Below, one piece after another: positions 8,136-16,987 of a stretch of DNA of 64,000 nt. The notes under the pieces were generated by a model. It saw only the letters and a program-made list of their open reading frames with translations, was not told where the DNA came from and made no database searches. Source of the DNA: Nitratireductor aestuarii (GTDB lineage: Bacteria > Pseudomonadota > Alphaproteobacteria > Rhizobiales > Rhizobiaceae); the NCBI RefSeq assembly GCF_014641695.1, contig NZ_BMIF01000009.1, forward strand, positions 124,001 through 188,000, given 5' to 3'. Every line of letters starts with the position of its first letter. Position 1 is the first letter of the stretch. A program made the translations under genes and the position numbers.

Positions 8136-9761
8136 TCAGGGAACGTCGTTCGCGTGCTTTAGAGGCATGTCGTCGTGCGACGGCACGGTCTGGCGCTCTA
8201 TCATGCGGTGAATGCGCGGCAGCTCCGGACCTTTGTGCAGCTTGCGCAGCTTCTCCGTGGTCTCCTGGTCAGCAATGGTGCGACGATGGTTGTGCCGGAT
8301 ATAGTCGACCCAGGTCGGGAAATGGTAGCTCTCGGTCCACAGTTCTGGATTTTCGAGGTCCCGCAGAAGTGCCCACTGCCGGGCGCCATCGCGGATACGA
8401 GCGCGGCGACGGTCCGCCATCACGGCAAGGAATGCATCGACGTTCTTCTGCTCCACGACGTAGTCGACCATGATCATGATCGGGCCGCTGCGCAGCTTCA
8501 GGTCTAGGAGCAGTTCCGGTTCGCGGAATTTCAGCGGATCGAGATCGAGCGCTACGAGGCCCGGAATGGGGAAACGCAGCCCGGCGATGGCGCCGACCAG
8601 AAGCGTGACTCCTGCCGCGATCAACGAAGCCGTGACGCCCCAATGCTCGGCCGCAACACCCCAGATCCAGCTGCCGAGCGTCATGCCGCCGAAGGTAGCC
8701 ATCTGGTAGAGGGAGAGCGCGCGGCCCACCACCCAGCGGGGCGTGGACAGCTGTACGGTGACGTTGAAGAGCGACAGGGCCAGCACCCAGCAAGCGCCGG
8801 CAACCACAAGGAAAACGCAGGTGACGACGACGAAGGTGCTGAAGGCCAGGATCACCACGCTACCGGCAAAGCCCAGAAACGCGCCACGAACGATCGTCTC
8901 GCTCTTGAAGCGTTCACGTAGCCGCGTGTTCAGGAGTGCCGCGCTGATCGCGCCCACGCCGAAGCTTCCGAGCAGCAGGCCGTAGGTGAGGGCGCCGCCG
9001 AGCAGGATGTCGCGCGCGATGATGGGCATCAGCGCCATGACGGAGACCGCGCCAACGCCGAACATGCAGCCACGCGACAGAACCGTCATCAGGTTCGGCG
9101 ACATCATCATGTAGCGCAGGCCCGCAGACATGGCGCTGCCGAACTGCTCGCGCGGGATGTTGGATGACGGCCGGCGGTGCTTCCAGCGGAACAGCGCGTA
9201 AATGAGCGGAATGTAGCTCATGGCGTTGAGCAGGAAGGCTACTGCCGCGCCGGACACGGCCACGATGACGCCGCCCAGCGCCGGGCCGATGCTGCGCATG
9301 ATGTTGAATGACATCGCATTCAGCGACACCGCCTGGGGGATGTCTTCACGCGGCACGATATCGCCCATGGAGGCCTGCCAGGACGGGTTGTGCAGCGCCG
9401 TGCCGCAGCCGATCATGAAGGTGAAGGCAAGCAGCAGCCACGGCGTCATCTGGCCTGCAAAGGCAAGGTATGCGAGTGCCGCCGACACGACCATCATCAG
9501 CGCCTGCGCCACCAGCATGATGCGCCGGCGGTCAAGGTTGTCAGCCAGGGCGCCTGCTGCAAGCGAAAAGAGCATGATAGGCAGCGTGTTGGCTGCCTGC
9601 ACGAAGGCGACCAGATCCTTCGAATCCGAGATCTGGGTCATCATCCAGCCGGCGCCGACAGTCTGGATCAACCCGCCAAGGTTGGATACCAGCGTCGCCC
9701 CCCACAAGGCCCGGAAATTGCCGTTGCGCAGGGGAGACATTATCGACGCTCTGGAACTCAA
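8136..9761 (-). CDS. MFS exporter with C-terminal ABM-like domain
   Basis: 541 residues. The first about 415 form a major facilitator with repeated hydrophobic helices, starting LRNGNFRALWGATLVSNLGG and containing NPSWQASMGDIVPREDIPQAVSLNAM, typical of the MFS_3 (EntS-like) group. The last about 110 residues (from PIMIMVDYVVEQKNVDAFLA) are soluble and resemble an antibiotic-biosynthesis-monooxygenase fold with WALLRDLENPELWTESYHFPTW. Such fusions recur in this MFS subgroup. The start at 9761 is TTG with AGGAAGGA 7 bases upstream; ATG at 9740 is an alternative with no clear ribosome site. Substrate unknown; inner membrane efflux is inferred. Confidence 0.85.
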   Translation of the reverse strand: MSSRASIMSPLRNGNFRALWGATLVSNLGGLIQTVGAGWMMTQISDSKDLVAFVQAANTLPIMLFSLAAGALADNLDRRRIMLVAQALMMVVSAALAYLAFAGQMTPWLLLAFTFMIGCGTALHNPSWQASMGDIVPREDIPQAVSLNAMSFNIMRSIGPALGGVIVAVSGAAVAFLLNAMSYIPLIYALFRWKHRRPSSNIPREQFGSAMSAGLRYMMMSPNLMTVLSRGCMFGVGAVSVMALMPIIARDILLGGALTYGLLLGSFGVGAISAALLNTRLRERFKSETIVRGAFLGFAGSVVILAFSTFVVVTCVFLVVAGACWVLALSLFNVTVQLSTPRWVVGRALSLYQMATFGGMTLGSWIWGVAAEHWGVTASLIAAGVTLLVGAIAGLRFPIPGLVALDLDPLKFREPELLLDLKLRSGPIMIMVDYVVEQKNVDAFLAVMADRRRARIRDGARQWALLRDLENPELWTESYHFPTWVDYIRHNHRRTIADQETTEKLRKLHKGPELPRIHRMIERQTVPSHDDMPLKHANDVP

Positions 9762-9920
9762 ACCGGATCCTTCCTCAGTTCGGCTGACGGCACATAAGAA
9801 TCTGTTGAATAAAGCTTATACGCAATCGCCTTGCGATTGGCAGAGCATTTTCTGCTGGATTGTTCTGTAACAGTCGGGCAACCGCGAGCGGTGCGCCGTT
9901 GCGAGGCCAGCAGCCCCTGC

Positions 9921-10796
9921 CTATGGAACGAAAACCGAGACGGCACGGGGATGAACCTTGAAGTCCGCGGGCGTTGACGTGACGATTTCGCCGTCGGTAT
10001 TAACGGGCATCTCGCGCCGCGTCTCAATCTTGAATTCGACCCCTCTTGCGGTGCGCACCTCCTTGTAAGCGCCGTGGCGGCCGGAGCGGAAGGCGGGCAG
10101 CATGAAGGCAAGCTTCCAGAGGCTCTTCATCTCGAGGCTGTAGAGATCCAGGTGTCCGTCATCGATCGCAGCCGATTCCTGGATCACGTTGCCGCCGCCG
10201 TAGTGAACGCCGTTGCCGATGGCGATCTGATAGGTGCGTACGATCCGCGTGTGATCCGATTCGGTGATGCGGGCGCGGAAGCGGGAGGCTGACACCAGCA
10301 CCTTGAAGGCGGCCACCGCGTAACTCAGCTTGCCGAATCGCCGCTTGAGGCCCGAATCCAGTTTTTGAGCAAGCTCGGAGCTTAGGCCTATGCTCGCGAC
10401 ATTGAAGAAGGCGTGGCCATTGACTGAGCCTACGTCGATGGCGCGCTGCTTTCCGCGAATGATCACGTCAGCGGCTTCGTCCAGTTCTGTGGGAATGGCG
10501 AGGGTGCGGGCCAGGTCGTTGGCAGTGCCCATCGGCAGGATACCCATCGGCAGGCCGCTCTCCATGACTGCAAAGGCCGCAGCAGAGACCGATCCATCGC
10601 CACCGCAGATGACGATCTGGTCGTGGGAGTTCCGCAGCCGCATGATGTCACGGGCGAGCTCCGGCAGGGCGTCAAAGGTTTCGGTGGTGATCTGCAGACC
10701 GCCACGCCCGAACTGTTCGATGATGGGTTCTAGTGATTCTCCACCCCGACGGGCGTTCGGATTAACGAGGAGAAGCGTTCGCCTGAGTCTGGTCAT
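9921..10796 (-). CDS. Diacylglycerol/lipid kinase family protein
   Basis: 291 residues from the ATG at 10796, which has AAGGA six bases upstream; the ATG at 10817 lacks a ribosome site. The protein starts MTRLRRTLLLVNPNARRG and contains the nucleotide-binding motif ICGGDGSVSAAAFAVMESGLPMGILPMGTANDLAR, the hallmark of the DAGK/YegS/sphingosine kinase fold. It probably phosphorylates a membrane lipid such as diacylglycerol at the inner membrane face. It stands alone, with 159 bases to the MFS gene downstream. Confidence 0.92.
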   Translation of the reverse strand: MTRLRRTLLLVNPNARRGGESLEPIIEQFGRGGLQITTETFDALPELARDIMRLRNSHDQIVICGGDGSVSAAAFAVMESGLPMGILPMGTANDLARTLAIPTELDEAADVIIRGKQRAIDVGSVNGHAFFNVASIGLSSELAQKLDSGLKRRFGKLSYAVAAFKVLVSASRFRARITESDHTRIVRTYQIAIGNGVHYGGGNVIQESAAIDDGHLDLYSLEMKSLWKLAFMLPAFRSGRHGAYKEVRTARGVEFKIETRREMPVNTDGEIVTSTPADFKVHPRAVSVFVP

Positions 10797-11359
10797 CAAG
10801 GATCCTTGCCGCAACATGGCAAGGTTACATAGGCGGCAAAGGAGTCTTGTCGAGAGAAGACCCTACTCTTCCGGGCGATTGCTCAAAGCGGTGGATGGGG
10901 AGGCGGGCAGCAAGTGAATGCTGCCCGCCAATAGGCGCAGAAGGCGGGAGGATGGGGGGGGGATTGCCTTCCGCACCTTTCTCAGCTGTACCAATATGGT
11001 ACAGAAATCCGCTGGGACATCGGGAACTCACGCATCATCCAGAGATGATTACCGATTTGAGTCTCCCGCTGAAACCTCCGATCATGAACGTGTAATGTTT
11101 ATTAGTACGAGGTCAAGTGGATTGAGCGGGATCGCTGCTGATTCTCGCTTTGGCACAGGCGAATTGTCATGAGAGGTGTGTCCAAGCGACAATTGCCGTG
11201 CTGTGTTTGATAGGGAGCCGGCAATTCCCAGGTATCCACCGTTTCATGTGAAGAGATGAAAAAGTTCTTCGCAGGGTGGCTAGACAGGCGAAAATCTCAT
11301 GCTATAACCCAGCCCAATTCAGGGGCGCGGCGCTGGTGACAGAGCTTCAAGCCTCGGAT
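10797..11359. other. 563-base intergenic region before tRNA-Phe
   Basis: No credible coding frame was found on either strand. It contains a run of G bases near 10955 and an inverted repeat AATTGTC (11162-11168) / GACAATT (11188-11194) extended by GGC/GCC, which could fold as RNA. The stretch 11305-11359 must include the tRNA-Phe promoter. Confidence 0.4.
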
Positions 11360-11435
11360 GCCCAGATAGCTCAGTTGGTAGAGCAGCGGATTGAAAATCC
11401 GCGTGTCGCTGGTTCGATTCCGGCTCTGGGCACCA
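11360..11435 (+). tRNA. tRNA-Phe (GAA)
   Basis: 76 bases with encoded CCA. Acceptor GCCCAGA pairs with TCTGGGC; the anticodon arm is GCGGA-TTGAAAA-TCCGC, giving GAA; the T arm carries GGTTCGATTCC. Confidence 0.98.
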
Positions 11436-11581
11436 TCCCTTCTCTTCCTTAGATCGCTACATCAAGGCCTTTGGCCTCGGCTTGCTTGCGCAAGTGTCTC
11501 CGCAATGCATTTCGGGCCCTATCGCTTGCGCGACGGGCCCGTTGATTCGGCAAGACGGATTACCACTCTTCCGGAACTGCC

Positions 11582-12745
11582 TTAAAGCGCCAGCTCGAAT
11601 ACCCGGAACGGCGTCGTAATGATGATGCCTGCGGCGTTGCCGACGGTCTGGCCAATGCTGCCGGTAATCGAACTCAGCTGATTCGACAGCGTGCGGTCGT
11701 TCACTATCGTATCTTCACGAGTTAGCGTGACGCCCAGCAGCTTCACCAGCACCGGGTTCTCCGCAAACTTCGTGTGGTTGAGTGAGTCGGCGGCTGAAAG
11801 CGCTGTGACGTCGACAACCGTGACGCCATATTCCGCCAATTCCTCGGCGTTTAGGATTGCGCCGACGCGTTCGCGGCTGCCGGAGAGGAAGCTCGCAAAC
11901 CCTAGCGCACGGTCGTTGCGCGAGGCGAGCACCACGAAGTTCGTTCTCGAAGATCCAAGCCGGCGCTTCTGCGTCTTGAATACGTCGGCGTCGATGTCCG
12001 GTGATGCGAGAATCACGTCGGCCAACCTGCCGTTCAGGTCCGCATCGTTCGACATTGCGAGCTGACGCAACGCTTCCATGGTGACAAGGCTGCCCATGGA
12101 ATGGGCAATAAGGTCGATTCGCTCGGCACCTGCCTCGGCAACAAGCCGCAGCATATCCTCCAGCGCGTCGCGGCTCGCCATGGCGCTGTTCTGATCATAG
12201 AGATAATCGACGACGCGGCCGGCGGAGGGCCATGTGAACAGCACCACAGCGCCCGGATAGCCGGAATCATGCGCCACCTGCGTCATACGGTAGACGGCAT
12301 CGTCAAAGGCAGTGTTGTAGCCGTGGACAAAGACCATGGCGCGACCACCGCGCTGGCGGATCTCCCGGGCAAGCTCGTCGCGATAGTCGTCACGGCTTCG
12401 GAAGATGCCGAGTCGTCTGGCGGTGAAGTAGCGGGCCGGATCTGCCACGACTGGATTGACCGCGCGTTCAATATTGCCAGCCTCATGCACCTTGGGCACG
12501 GTGACATCCACGAAGGCGAAGTAGGGATCGAGGGTTCGGTCGCCGGAGAAGACCAGGCCGTCCTGATCGGATTTGGCACGCGTTGTCGCAAGAAAGATTC
12601 GGTGTTCGCCTGCGATCTGAGCATCAGACGCTGGCGCGATCGTGCGGGCCATCAGCCGGTGATATTCGGGGCTGGTGCAACCGGCGAGGCCAAGCATCAA
12701 CAACAATGCAGGGATAAGGAAGCTCGAAGAAACTCTGTTACGCAT
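11582..12745 (-). CDS. DUF900 alpha/beta hydrolase lipoprotein
   Basis: 387 residues. The N-terminus MRNRVSSSFLIPALLLMLGLAGC is a lipoprotein signal with the lipobox LAGC at residues 20-23, so the protein is probably lipid-anchored in the periplasm. The core matches the DUF900 esterase-like family: FLATTRAK, FVHGYNTAFDDAVYR with the HGYN oxyanion region, LFTWPSAGRVVDYLYDQNSA, and the nucleophile elbow LIAHSMGSLVTMEALRQ (Ser in HSMG). A late HTKF could hold the catalytic His. Natural substrate is unknown. Confidence 0.85.
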   Translation of the reverse strand: MRNRVSSSFLIPALLLMLGLAGCTSPEYHRLMARTIAPASDAQIAGEHRIFLATTRAKSDQDGLVFSGDRTLDPYFAFVDVTVPKVHEAGNIERAVNPVVADPARYFTARRLGIFRSRDDYRDELAREIRQRGGRAMVFVHGYNTAFDDAVYRMTQVAHDSGYPGAVVLFTWPSAGRVVDYLYDQNSAMASRDALEDMLRLVAEAGAERIDLIAHSMGSLVTMEALRQLAMSNDADLNGRLADVILASPDIDADVFKTQKRRLGSSRTNFVVLASRNDRALGFASFLSGSRERVGAILNAEELAEYGVTVVDVTALSAADSLNHTKFAENPVLVKLLGVTLTREDTIVNDRTLSNQLSSITGSIGQTVGNAAGIIITTPFRVFELAL

Positions 12746-12951
12746 ACATCTATCCGGCAGCAGACAGGTCAGGCGGCATGAGATTGCGCCGCCCGTCGAT
12801 CAATCGGACCATGTCAAAGCAGATGCAGGTTGGAAAGCGCGCAGATTGCTACAGTGCATGAATTTTGCGTTCTCGTGTGAATGGTGACACAGGACGGAAC
12901 GAGTTCCCGCCTTTCACGTTGTCATGCCGAAGAACCACACAGGAGTTGAAA

Positions 12952-13029
12952 ATGCTGAAAGGTATCGCGCTTTGGGCAATGGGAGTGCCGATCTTTGTGA
13001 TCATCCTTCTCTACATGTTCGTATTCTAA
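12952..13029 (+). CDS. 25-residue single-pass membrane peptide
   Basis: ATG with AGGAG six bases upstream (12941-12945) opens a 25-codon frame ending TAA. The product reads MLKGIALWAMGVPIFVIILL then YMFVF: one membrane helix and almost no soluble part. A good ribosome site, isolated position and a complete hydrophobic helix with a proline-glycine bend support translation. Similar tiny membrane proteins with a GVP motif are known from rhizobial genomes, from memory; function is unknown. Confidence 0.6.
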   Translation: MLKGIALWAMGVPIFVIILLYMFVF

Positions 13030-13175
13030 CACACCGATATTTTGTGCCCCTGAATGGGTTTGCGCCTTCGGCGCGATGCTTGGCCAAGCATTACAATTTG
13101 CTAATGTTACCATTCACAAAAGGTTCACGTTCGCGGCTCTATCACTCACACATATTCAAACAGTGAGTTGAGCCA

Positions 13176-13583
13176 ATGAAAACCATATCCCGCGTATTTG
13201 CAGCAGCGATTGCCGTAGCCATGGCCGCCCTTCCGGTGGCTCAGGCCAGTGCCCAGGGTTATCATCAGCCGCCGCACAGGGAAGCGCCGCGCAAGCCGGC
13301 TCCTCCTGCTCCGGCACGTCCGCAGGCGCACAAGCCAGCGCCGGCGCCTCATGCAAAGCCGATGCCGCCGAAGCCGCAGGCGCACAAGCCGATGCCGCCT
13401 AAGCGCAAGTGGGCTCGTGGACAGCGCTTCAATGACTGGAAGCGTTATTCGGAAGTGCGTGACTACAAGCGTCATGGCCTGAAGCGCCCGGCTCCGGGTC
13501 AGCGCTGGGTGCGGGTGGACAACGACTACCTGCTGGTGACGATCGCCAGCGGCATCATCGCGGGCATCATTGCCGGACGCTAG
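13176..13583 (+). CDS. RcnB-like exported protein
   Basis: 135 residues with a signal peptide (cleavage near AQASAQG). The mature part has a proline-, lysine- and histidine-rich linker with repeated AHKPxPPK units (about residues 30-75), which could bind metal ions. The C-terminal part WARGQRFNDWKRYSEVRDYKRHGLKRPAPGQRWVRVDNDYLLV matches the RcnB domain, whose E. coli member acts in periplasmic nickel/cobalt homeostasis. A glycine-isoleucine tail (SGIIAGIIAGR) follows, as in many alphaproteobacterial members. It has its own terminator downstream. Confidence 0.85.
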   Translation: MKTISRVFAAAIAVAMAALPVAQASAQGYHQPPHREAPRKPAPPAPARPQAHKPAPAPHAKPMPPKPQAHKPMPPKRKWARGQRFNDWKRYSEVRDYKRHGLKRPAPGQRWVRVDNDYLLVTIASGIIAGIIAGR

Positions 13584-13610
13584 CTCGCGGTTGGTAGTGG
13601 CTGAATGATG

Positions 13611-13637
13611 AAAGGGCGCCTCAGGGTGCCCTTTTTG
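13611..13637 (+). terminator. Intrinsic terminator after the RcnB-like gene
   Basis: AGGGCGCC pairs with GGTGCCCT (one G-U) around TCAG, followed by TTTTT, 28 bases after the stop codon. Confidence 0.8.
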
Positions 13638-13750
13638 CTTCTCTTTTTCACAAGTGGACCAAGGTTCCCTGGCCCGCCGAGAGTCTTCCGGTTGACAAAC
13701 GCCGCCCGCGGGCATCTATCACCTGCCAACCCCCAAGCTGGACACTGCAT

Positions 13751-15070
13751 ATGACCAATGTCGCCCTTACCGGCCTAGCCCGTGATCTTCTCATCCGTGC
13801 GGAGCAGGGAAATCCTGTTCGCGTCGGCGTTATCGGCTGTGGCGAGATGGGAACCGACCTGGTCACGCAGATCGCGAAGATGAAGGGCATCGAAATTGCC
13901 GCCGTGGCCGACCGCCGCTTCGTCAATGCCGAGGCCGCCGTGAAGATCGCCGGCCGTGATCCGGAGAGTGCAGGGCGCGCGACAACGACCGGCCAGATGG
14001 AGGATCTCATTCGTTCAGGCCGTACGGCCATCGTGGGCGATGCGATGCAGCTTATTGCCAGCGAGCAAATCGACGTGGTCGTGGATGCGACGGGCAGACC
14101 CACGGCAGGCGCTGAGCTCGGTCTTGCTACCATCAATGCCGGCAAGCACCTGGTCATGATGAATGTCGAGGCCGACGTTACCATCGGCGCCTATCTCAAG
14201 AGCCTCGCCGACAAGCAGGGCGTGGTCTACACGGTCGGTGCCGGCGACGAGCCTTCCTCCTGCATGGAGCTGATCGAGTTCGTGAGCGCCATGGGCCACG
14301 ACGTGATCGCTGCCGGCAAGGGCAAGAACAATCCGCTCAATCATGATGCGACGCCGGACGACTATCGCGAGGAAGCAATCCGCCGCAACATGAACCCGCG
14401 CATGCTGGTGGAGTTCGTCGACGGCTCTAAGACCATGGTGGAGATGGCGGCGCTCGCCAATGCCACCGGTCTCGTCCCCGACAAACCCGGCATGCATGGT
14501 CCGGCAGCTTCGCTCGAAGATCTGCCACGTGTGCTCTGCCCAATTGAGGACGGCGGCATTCTCTCGCGCCGGGGCGTGGTCGATTATTCGATCGGCAAAG
14601 GCGTTGCGCCGGGTGTTTTCGTCATCGCTGACATGTCCCATCCGCGCCTCAACGAGCGCATGAGCGACCTGAAGCTCGGCGATGGGCCATACTTTACCTT
14701 CTACCGTCCGTATCACCTGACGAGCCTCGAAGTGCCGCTCTCCTGTGCGCGAGCCGTGATGTATCGCAAGGCGGATATGGTGCCGCTGCCGCGTCCGGTG
14801 GCGGAAGTCTGCGCGGTGGCGAAGCGCGATCTGAAGCCGGGTGAGAAGCTCGATGCGATCGGTGAATACACCTACCGCTCATGGACCATGAGCGTTGAGG
14901 ATGCCCGCGCGTCCGATGCGATACCCTGTGGCCTGCTGGAAGGCGGTACGGTGCTCAAGGCTGTGAAGAGAGGCGAGCTGCTGACGAACGCCAACGTGCG
15001 TCCCATTCAGGATACCAAGCTTATGGAACTGCGCCGCCTGCAGGACCAGATGGTGTTTGGAAGCGTATAA
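13751..15070 (+). CDS. NAD(P)-binding oxidoreductase with SAF domain
   Basis: 439 residues. A Rossmann motif VRVGVIGCGEMGTDLVTQIA (about 23-42) opens a Gfo/Idh or homoserine-dehydrogenase-like NAD(P) domain, with VVDATGRPTAGAELG and YTVGAGDEPSS. The C-terminal third (AVAKRDLKPGEKLDAIGEY ... LLEGGTVLKAVKRGELLTNANV) is an SAF domain, the beta-clip module also seen in AFP, sialate synthase and FlgA proteins. Homologues are often mislabelled as flagellar FlgA proteins because of it. The reaction is unknown; a role in sugar-acid or branched carbohydrate metabolism is plausible. It is monocistronic and converges on proC. Confidence 0.75.
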   Translation: MTNVALTGLARDLLIRAEQGNPVRVGVIGCGEMGTDLVTQIAKMKGIEIAAVADRRFVNAEAAVKIAGRDPESAGRATTTGQMEDLIRSGRTAIVGDAMQLIASEQIDVVVDATGRPTAGAELGLATINAGKHLVMMNVEADVTIGAYLKSLADKQGVVYTVGAGDEPSSCMELIEFVSAMGHDVIAAGKGKNNPLNHDATPDDYREEAIRRNMNPRMLVEFVDGSKTMVEMAALANATGLVPDKPGMHGPAASLEDLPRVLCPIEDGGILSRRGVVDYSIGKGVAPGVFVIADMSHPRLNERMSDLKLGDGPYFTFYRPYHLTSLEVPLSCARAVMYRKADMVPLPRPVAEVCAVAKRDLKPGEKLDAIGEYTYRSWTMSVEDARASDAIPCGLLEGGTVLKAVKRGELLTNANVRPIQDTKLMELRRLQDQMVFGSV

Positions 15071-15091
15071 ACTTCCACTTTCAGCTCCCAC

Positions 15092-15174
15092 ACCCTCATG
15101 CTGAGCTTGTCGAAGCACGGGGGCCAGACTGCGCCTCATCTCACCCTCGTGGTTCGACAGGCTCACCATGAGGG
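15092..15174. repeat. Paired inverted repeat of the GAGCTTGTCGAA type
   Basis: ACCCTCATGCTGAGCTTGTC (from 15092) faces GGTTCGACAGGCTCACCATG and AGGG (to 15174), forming a long imperfect hairpin between two convergent genes. A further copy lies at 38183-38220. Repeats of this sequence type are widespread between genes in many proteobacteria. Confidence 0.65.
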
Positions 15175-15199
15175 ATGAGATAAGGCAGCGCGCAGACGC

Positions 15200-16009
15200 T
15201 TACTTGCCCAACTCGATCGAACGACGACGCGCGGCGTCGACGGCTTCGTCAACGAGATTGCCGAGACGGTTCTCACCCATGAGAACGGCAAGCGCTGCTG
15301 CCGTGGTGCCGTTGGGGCTCGTTACCTGCTCACGCAGACGGCCGGGTTCCTCGCCGCTTTCCTTCGCCAGATTGGCCGCACCGTAGACCGTCTGCATGGC
15401 GAGCAGCCTCGCTGCCTTTTCCGACAGGCCAGCCTTCACGGCGGCAGCTTCCAGGCATTCGATGAAGTGGAAGACATAGGCCGGGCCGGAGCCGGAGACT
15501 GCCGTCACCGCGTCGATCTGGCCTTCATCGTCCAACACAACCACTTCGCCGCTGGCAGACAGCAGCGTGTTTACGAACGCGAGGATGTCTGCCGAGACGA
15601 GCTCGTTGGCGTAGATGCCCATCATGCCCTTGCCGATGGCGGCGGGAGTGTTGGGCATGCAACGGATGACCGGGGTGTCAGACCCCAGGATTTCGGAGAA
15701 GGTGCTGATCGCGATACCTGCAGCGATGCTGAGGAAGGCGGCCTTAGGCGCCAGAGGCTTGTAGGCCGGGAGCACGTCGCGCAGAACCTGCGGCTTGACG
15801 GCGATGATCACGAGATCCGCGCTTTCGCCTGCAATGCCATCCGGTGCGGCGCTTGTGCGCACACCCTGCTCGCCCGCGCGGTTACGCAGCGTTTCGTTTG
15901 GCTCGATCACCAGAACGTCGGCAGGCTGGACGGCACCGGAAGCGAGCCAGCCCTTGAGCATGTCGAAGCCCATGTTGCCGCAACCTACGAGAATAACTTT
16001 ACCGGCCAT
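15200..16009 (-). CDS. proC: Pyrroline-5-carboxylate reductase
   Basis: ProC makes proline by reducing 1-pyrroline-5-carboxylate with NAD(P)H in the cytoplasm. The 269-residue protein opens with the Rossmann motif ILVGCGNMGFDMLKGW and contains VIRCMPNTPAAIGKGM and the substrate-site region VTAVSGSGPAYVFHFIE. The C-terminal TSPNGTTAAALAVL is the family signature. It lies 15 bases downstream of folD on the same strand, so the two are probably cotranscribed. Confidence 0.96.
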   Translation of the reverse strand: MAGKVILVGCGNMGFDMLKGWLASGAVQPADVLVIEPNETLRNRAGEQGVRTSAAPDGIAGESADLVIIAVKPQVLRDVLPAYKPLAPKAAFLSIAAGIAISTFSEILGSDTPVIRCMPNTPAAIGKGMMGIYANELVSADILAFVNTLLSASGEVVVLDDEGQIDAVTAVSGSGPAYVFHFIECLEAAAVKAGLSEKAARLLAMQTVYGAANLAKESGEEPGRLREQVTSPNGTTAAALAVLMGENRLGNLVDEAVDAARRRSIELGK

Positions 16010-16024
16010 CTGCGGCTTCCTTTC

Positions 16025-16924
16025 TCAGAACTTCGGCTGTTCGACGCCGGCGAAGCGGCAGGCTGCCGTAAGCGTGTTGGCCATCAGCATGGCAATGGTC
16101 ATGGGACCGACGCCGCCCGGCACAGGCGTGATTGCGCCTGCAACTTCCTTGGCGGCGGGGGTATCCACGTCGCCCACGAGGCGGGTCTTGCCTTCGCCCT
16201 TTTCTGGAGCCGGGATACGGTTGATGCCAACGTCGATGACCGTGGCGCCGGGCTTGATCCAGTCGCCCTCGATCATCTGCGGACGGCCAACCGCGGCAAC
16301 AACGATGTCAGCCTGGCGGACGACGTCAGCCAGATTGGCGGTGCGGCTGTGGGCAATGGTAATGGTGGCGTTGGCGGCGAGCAGCAGGTTCGCCATCGGC
16401 TTGCCGACGATATTGGAGCGGCCCACAACCACGGCGGAGAGGCCGGAGAGATCCTTGCCGCGAACGCGCTCCAGAAGGAGCATGGAGCCTGCGGGCGTGC
16501 AGGGCACGAAGGCCGTATCGAGCTCACCGGTGCCGAGCTTGCCGACATTGATGAAATGGAAGCCGTCGACATCCTTTTCAGGCGCGATCGACTGGATCAC
16601 GGCGGCGGAGTCGATGTGGTCCGGCAGTGGGAGCTGAACCAGAATGCCGTGGATCGAAGGATCGTTGTTGAGGCTTTCAACCAGCGCCAACAGGTCGGCT
16701 TCGGTGGTTTCGCGCGGCAGTGTGTGCTGGACCGAATGGAAACCGCATTCCTTGGCCATGCGCGACTTGGAGGCGACATAGACCTGGCTTGCAGGGTCTT
16801 CGCCAACGAGAACCGTGGCCAGGCCCGGGACCACGCTGCCTGCAACAGAGGCCGTATGGGCTGTGACCTTCGCCACGATTTCGGCTGCTACAGCCTTGCC
16901 GTCGATTATCTCTGCCACGGTCAT
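16025..16924 (-). CDS. folD: Bifunctional methylenetetrahydrofolate dehydrogenase/cyclohydrolase
   Basis: FolD interconverts 5,10-methylene-, methenyl- and 10-formyl-tetrahydrofolate using NADP, feeding purine and formyl-Met synthesis. The 299-residue protein carries the family signatures: [16 protein letters not shown] (with Tyr49 and Lys53 in the catalytic YxxxK arrangement), [13 protein letters not shown], and the NADP site [16 protein letters not shown]. The end [20 protein letters not shown] is diagnostic. It is the first gene of a pair with proC. Confidence 0.97.
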   Translation of the reverse strand: MTVAEIIDGKAVAAEIVAKVTAHTASVAGSVVPGLATVLVGEDPASQVYVASKSRMAKECGFHSVQHTLPRETTEADLLALVESLNNDPSIHGILVQLPLPDHIDSAAVIQSIAPEKDVDGFHFINVGKLGTGELDTAFVPCTPAGSMLLLERVRGKDLSGLSAVVVGRSNIVGKPMANLLLAANATITIAHSRTANLADVVRQADIVVAAVGRPQMIEGDWIKPGATVIDVGINRIPAPEKGEGKTRLVGDVDTPAAKEVAGAITPVPGGVGPMTIAMLMANTLTAACRFAGVEQPKF

Positions 16925-16987
16925 CTCCTTGTTCCTGAGGATCGTTGAATATTCACCGACCGCAGCAAATTCAAGCCATCAGTGCGC

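Noticed and set aside
11071-11172. Possible rRNA fragment upstream of tRNA-Phe
   Set aside because: The sequence did not match any conserved rRNA segment that I could recognise.
15467-16948. Long plus-strand frame of about 490 codons
   Set aside because: Antisense shadow of proC and folD; no ribosome site and no recognisable domain.
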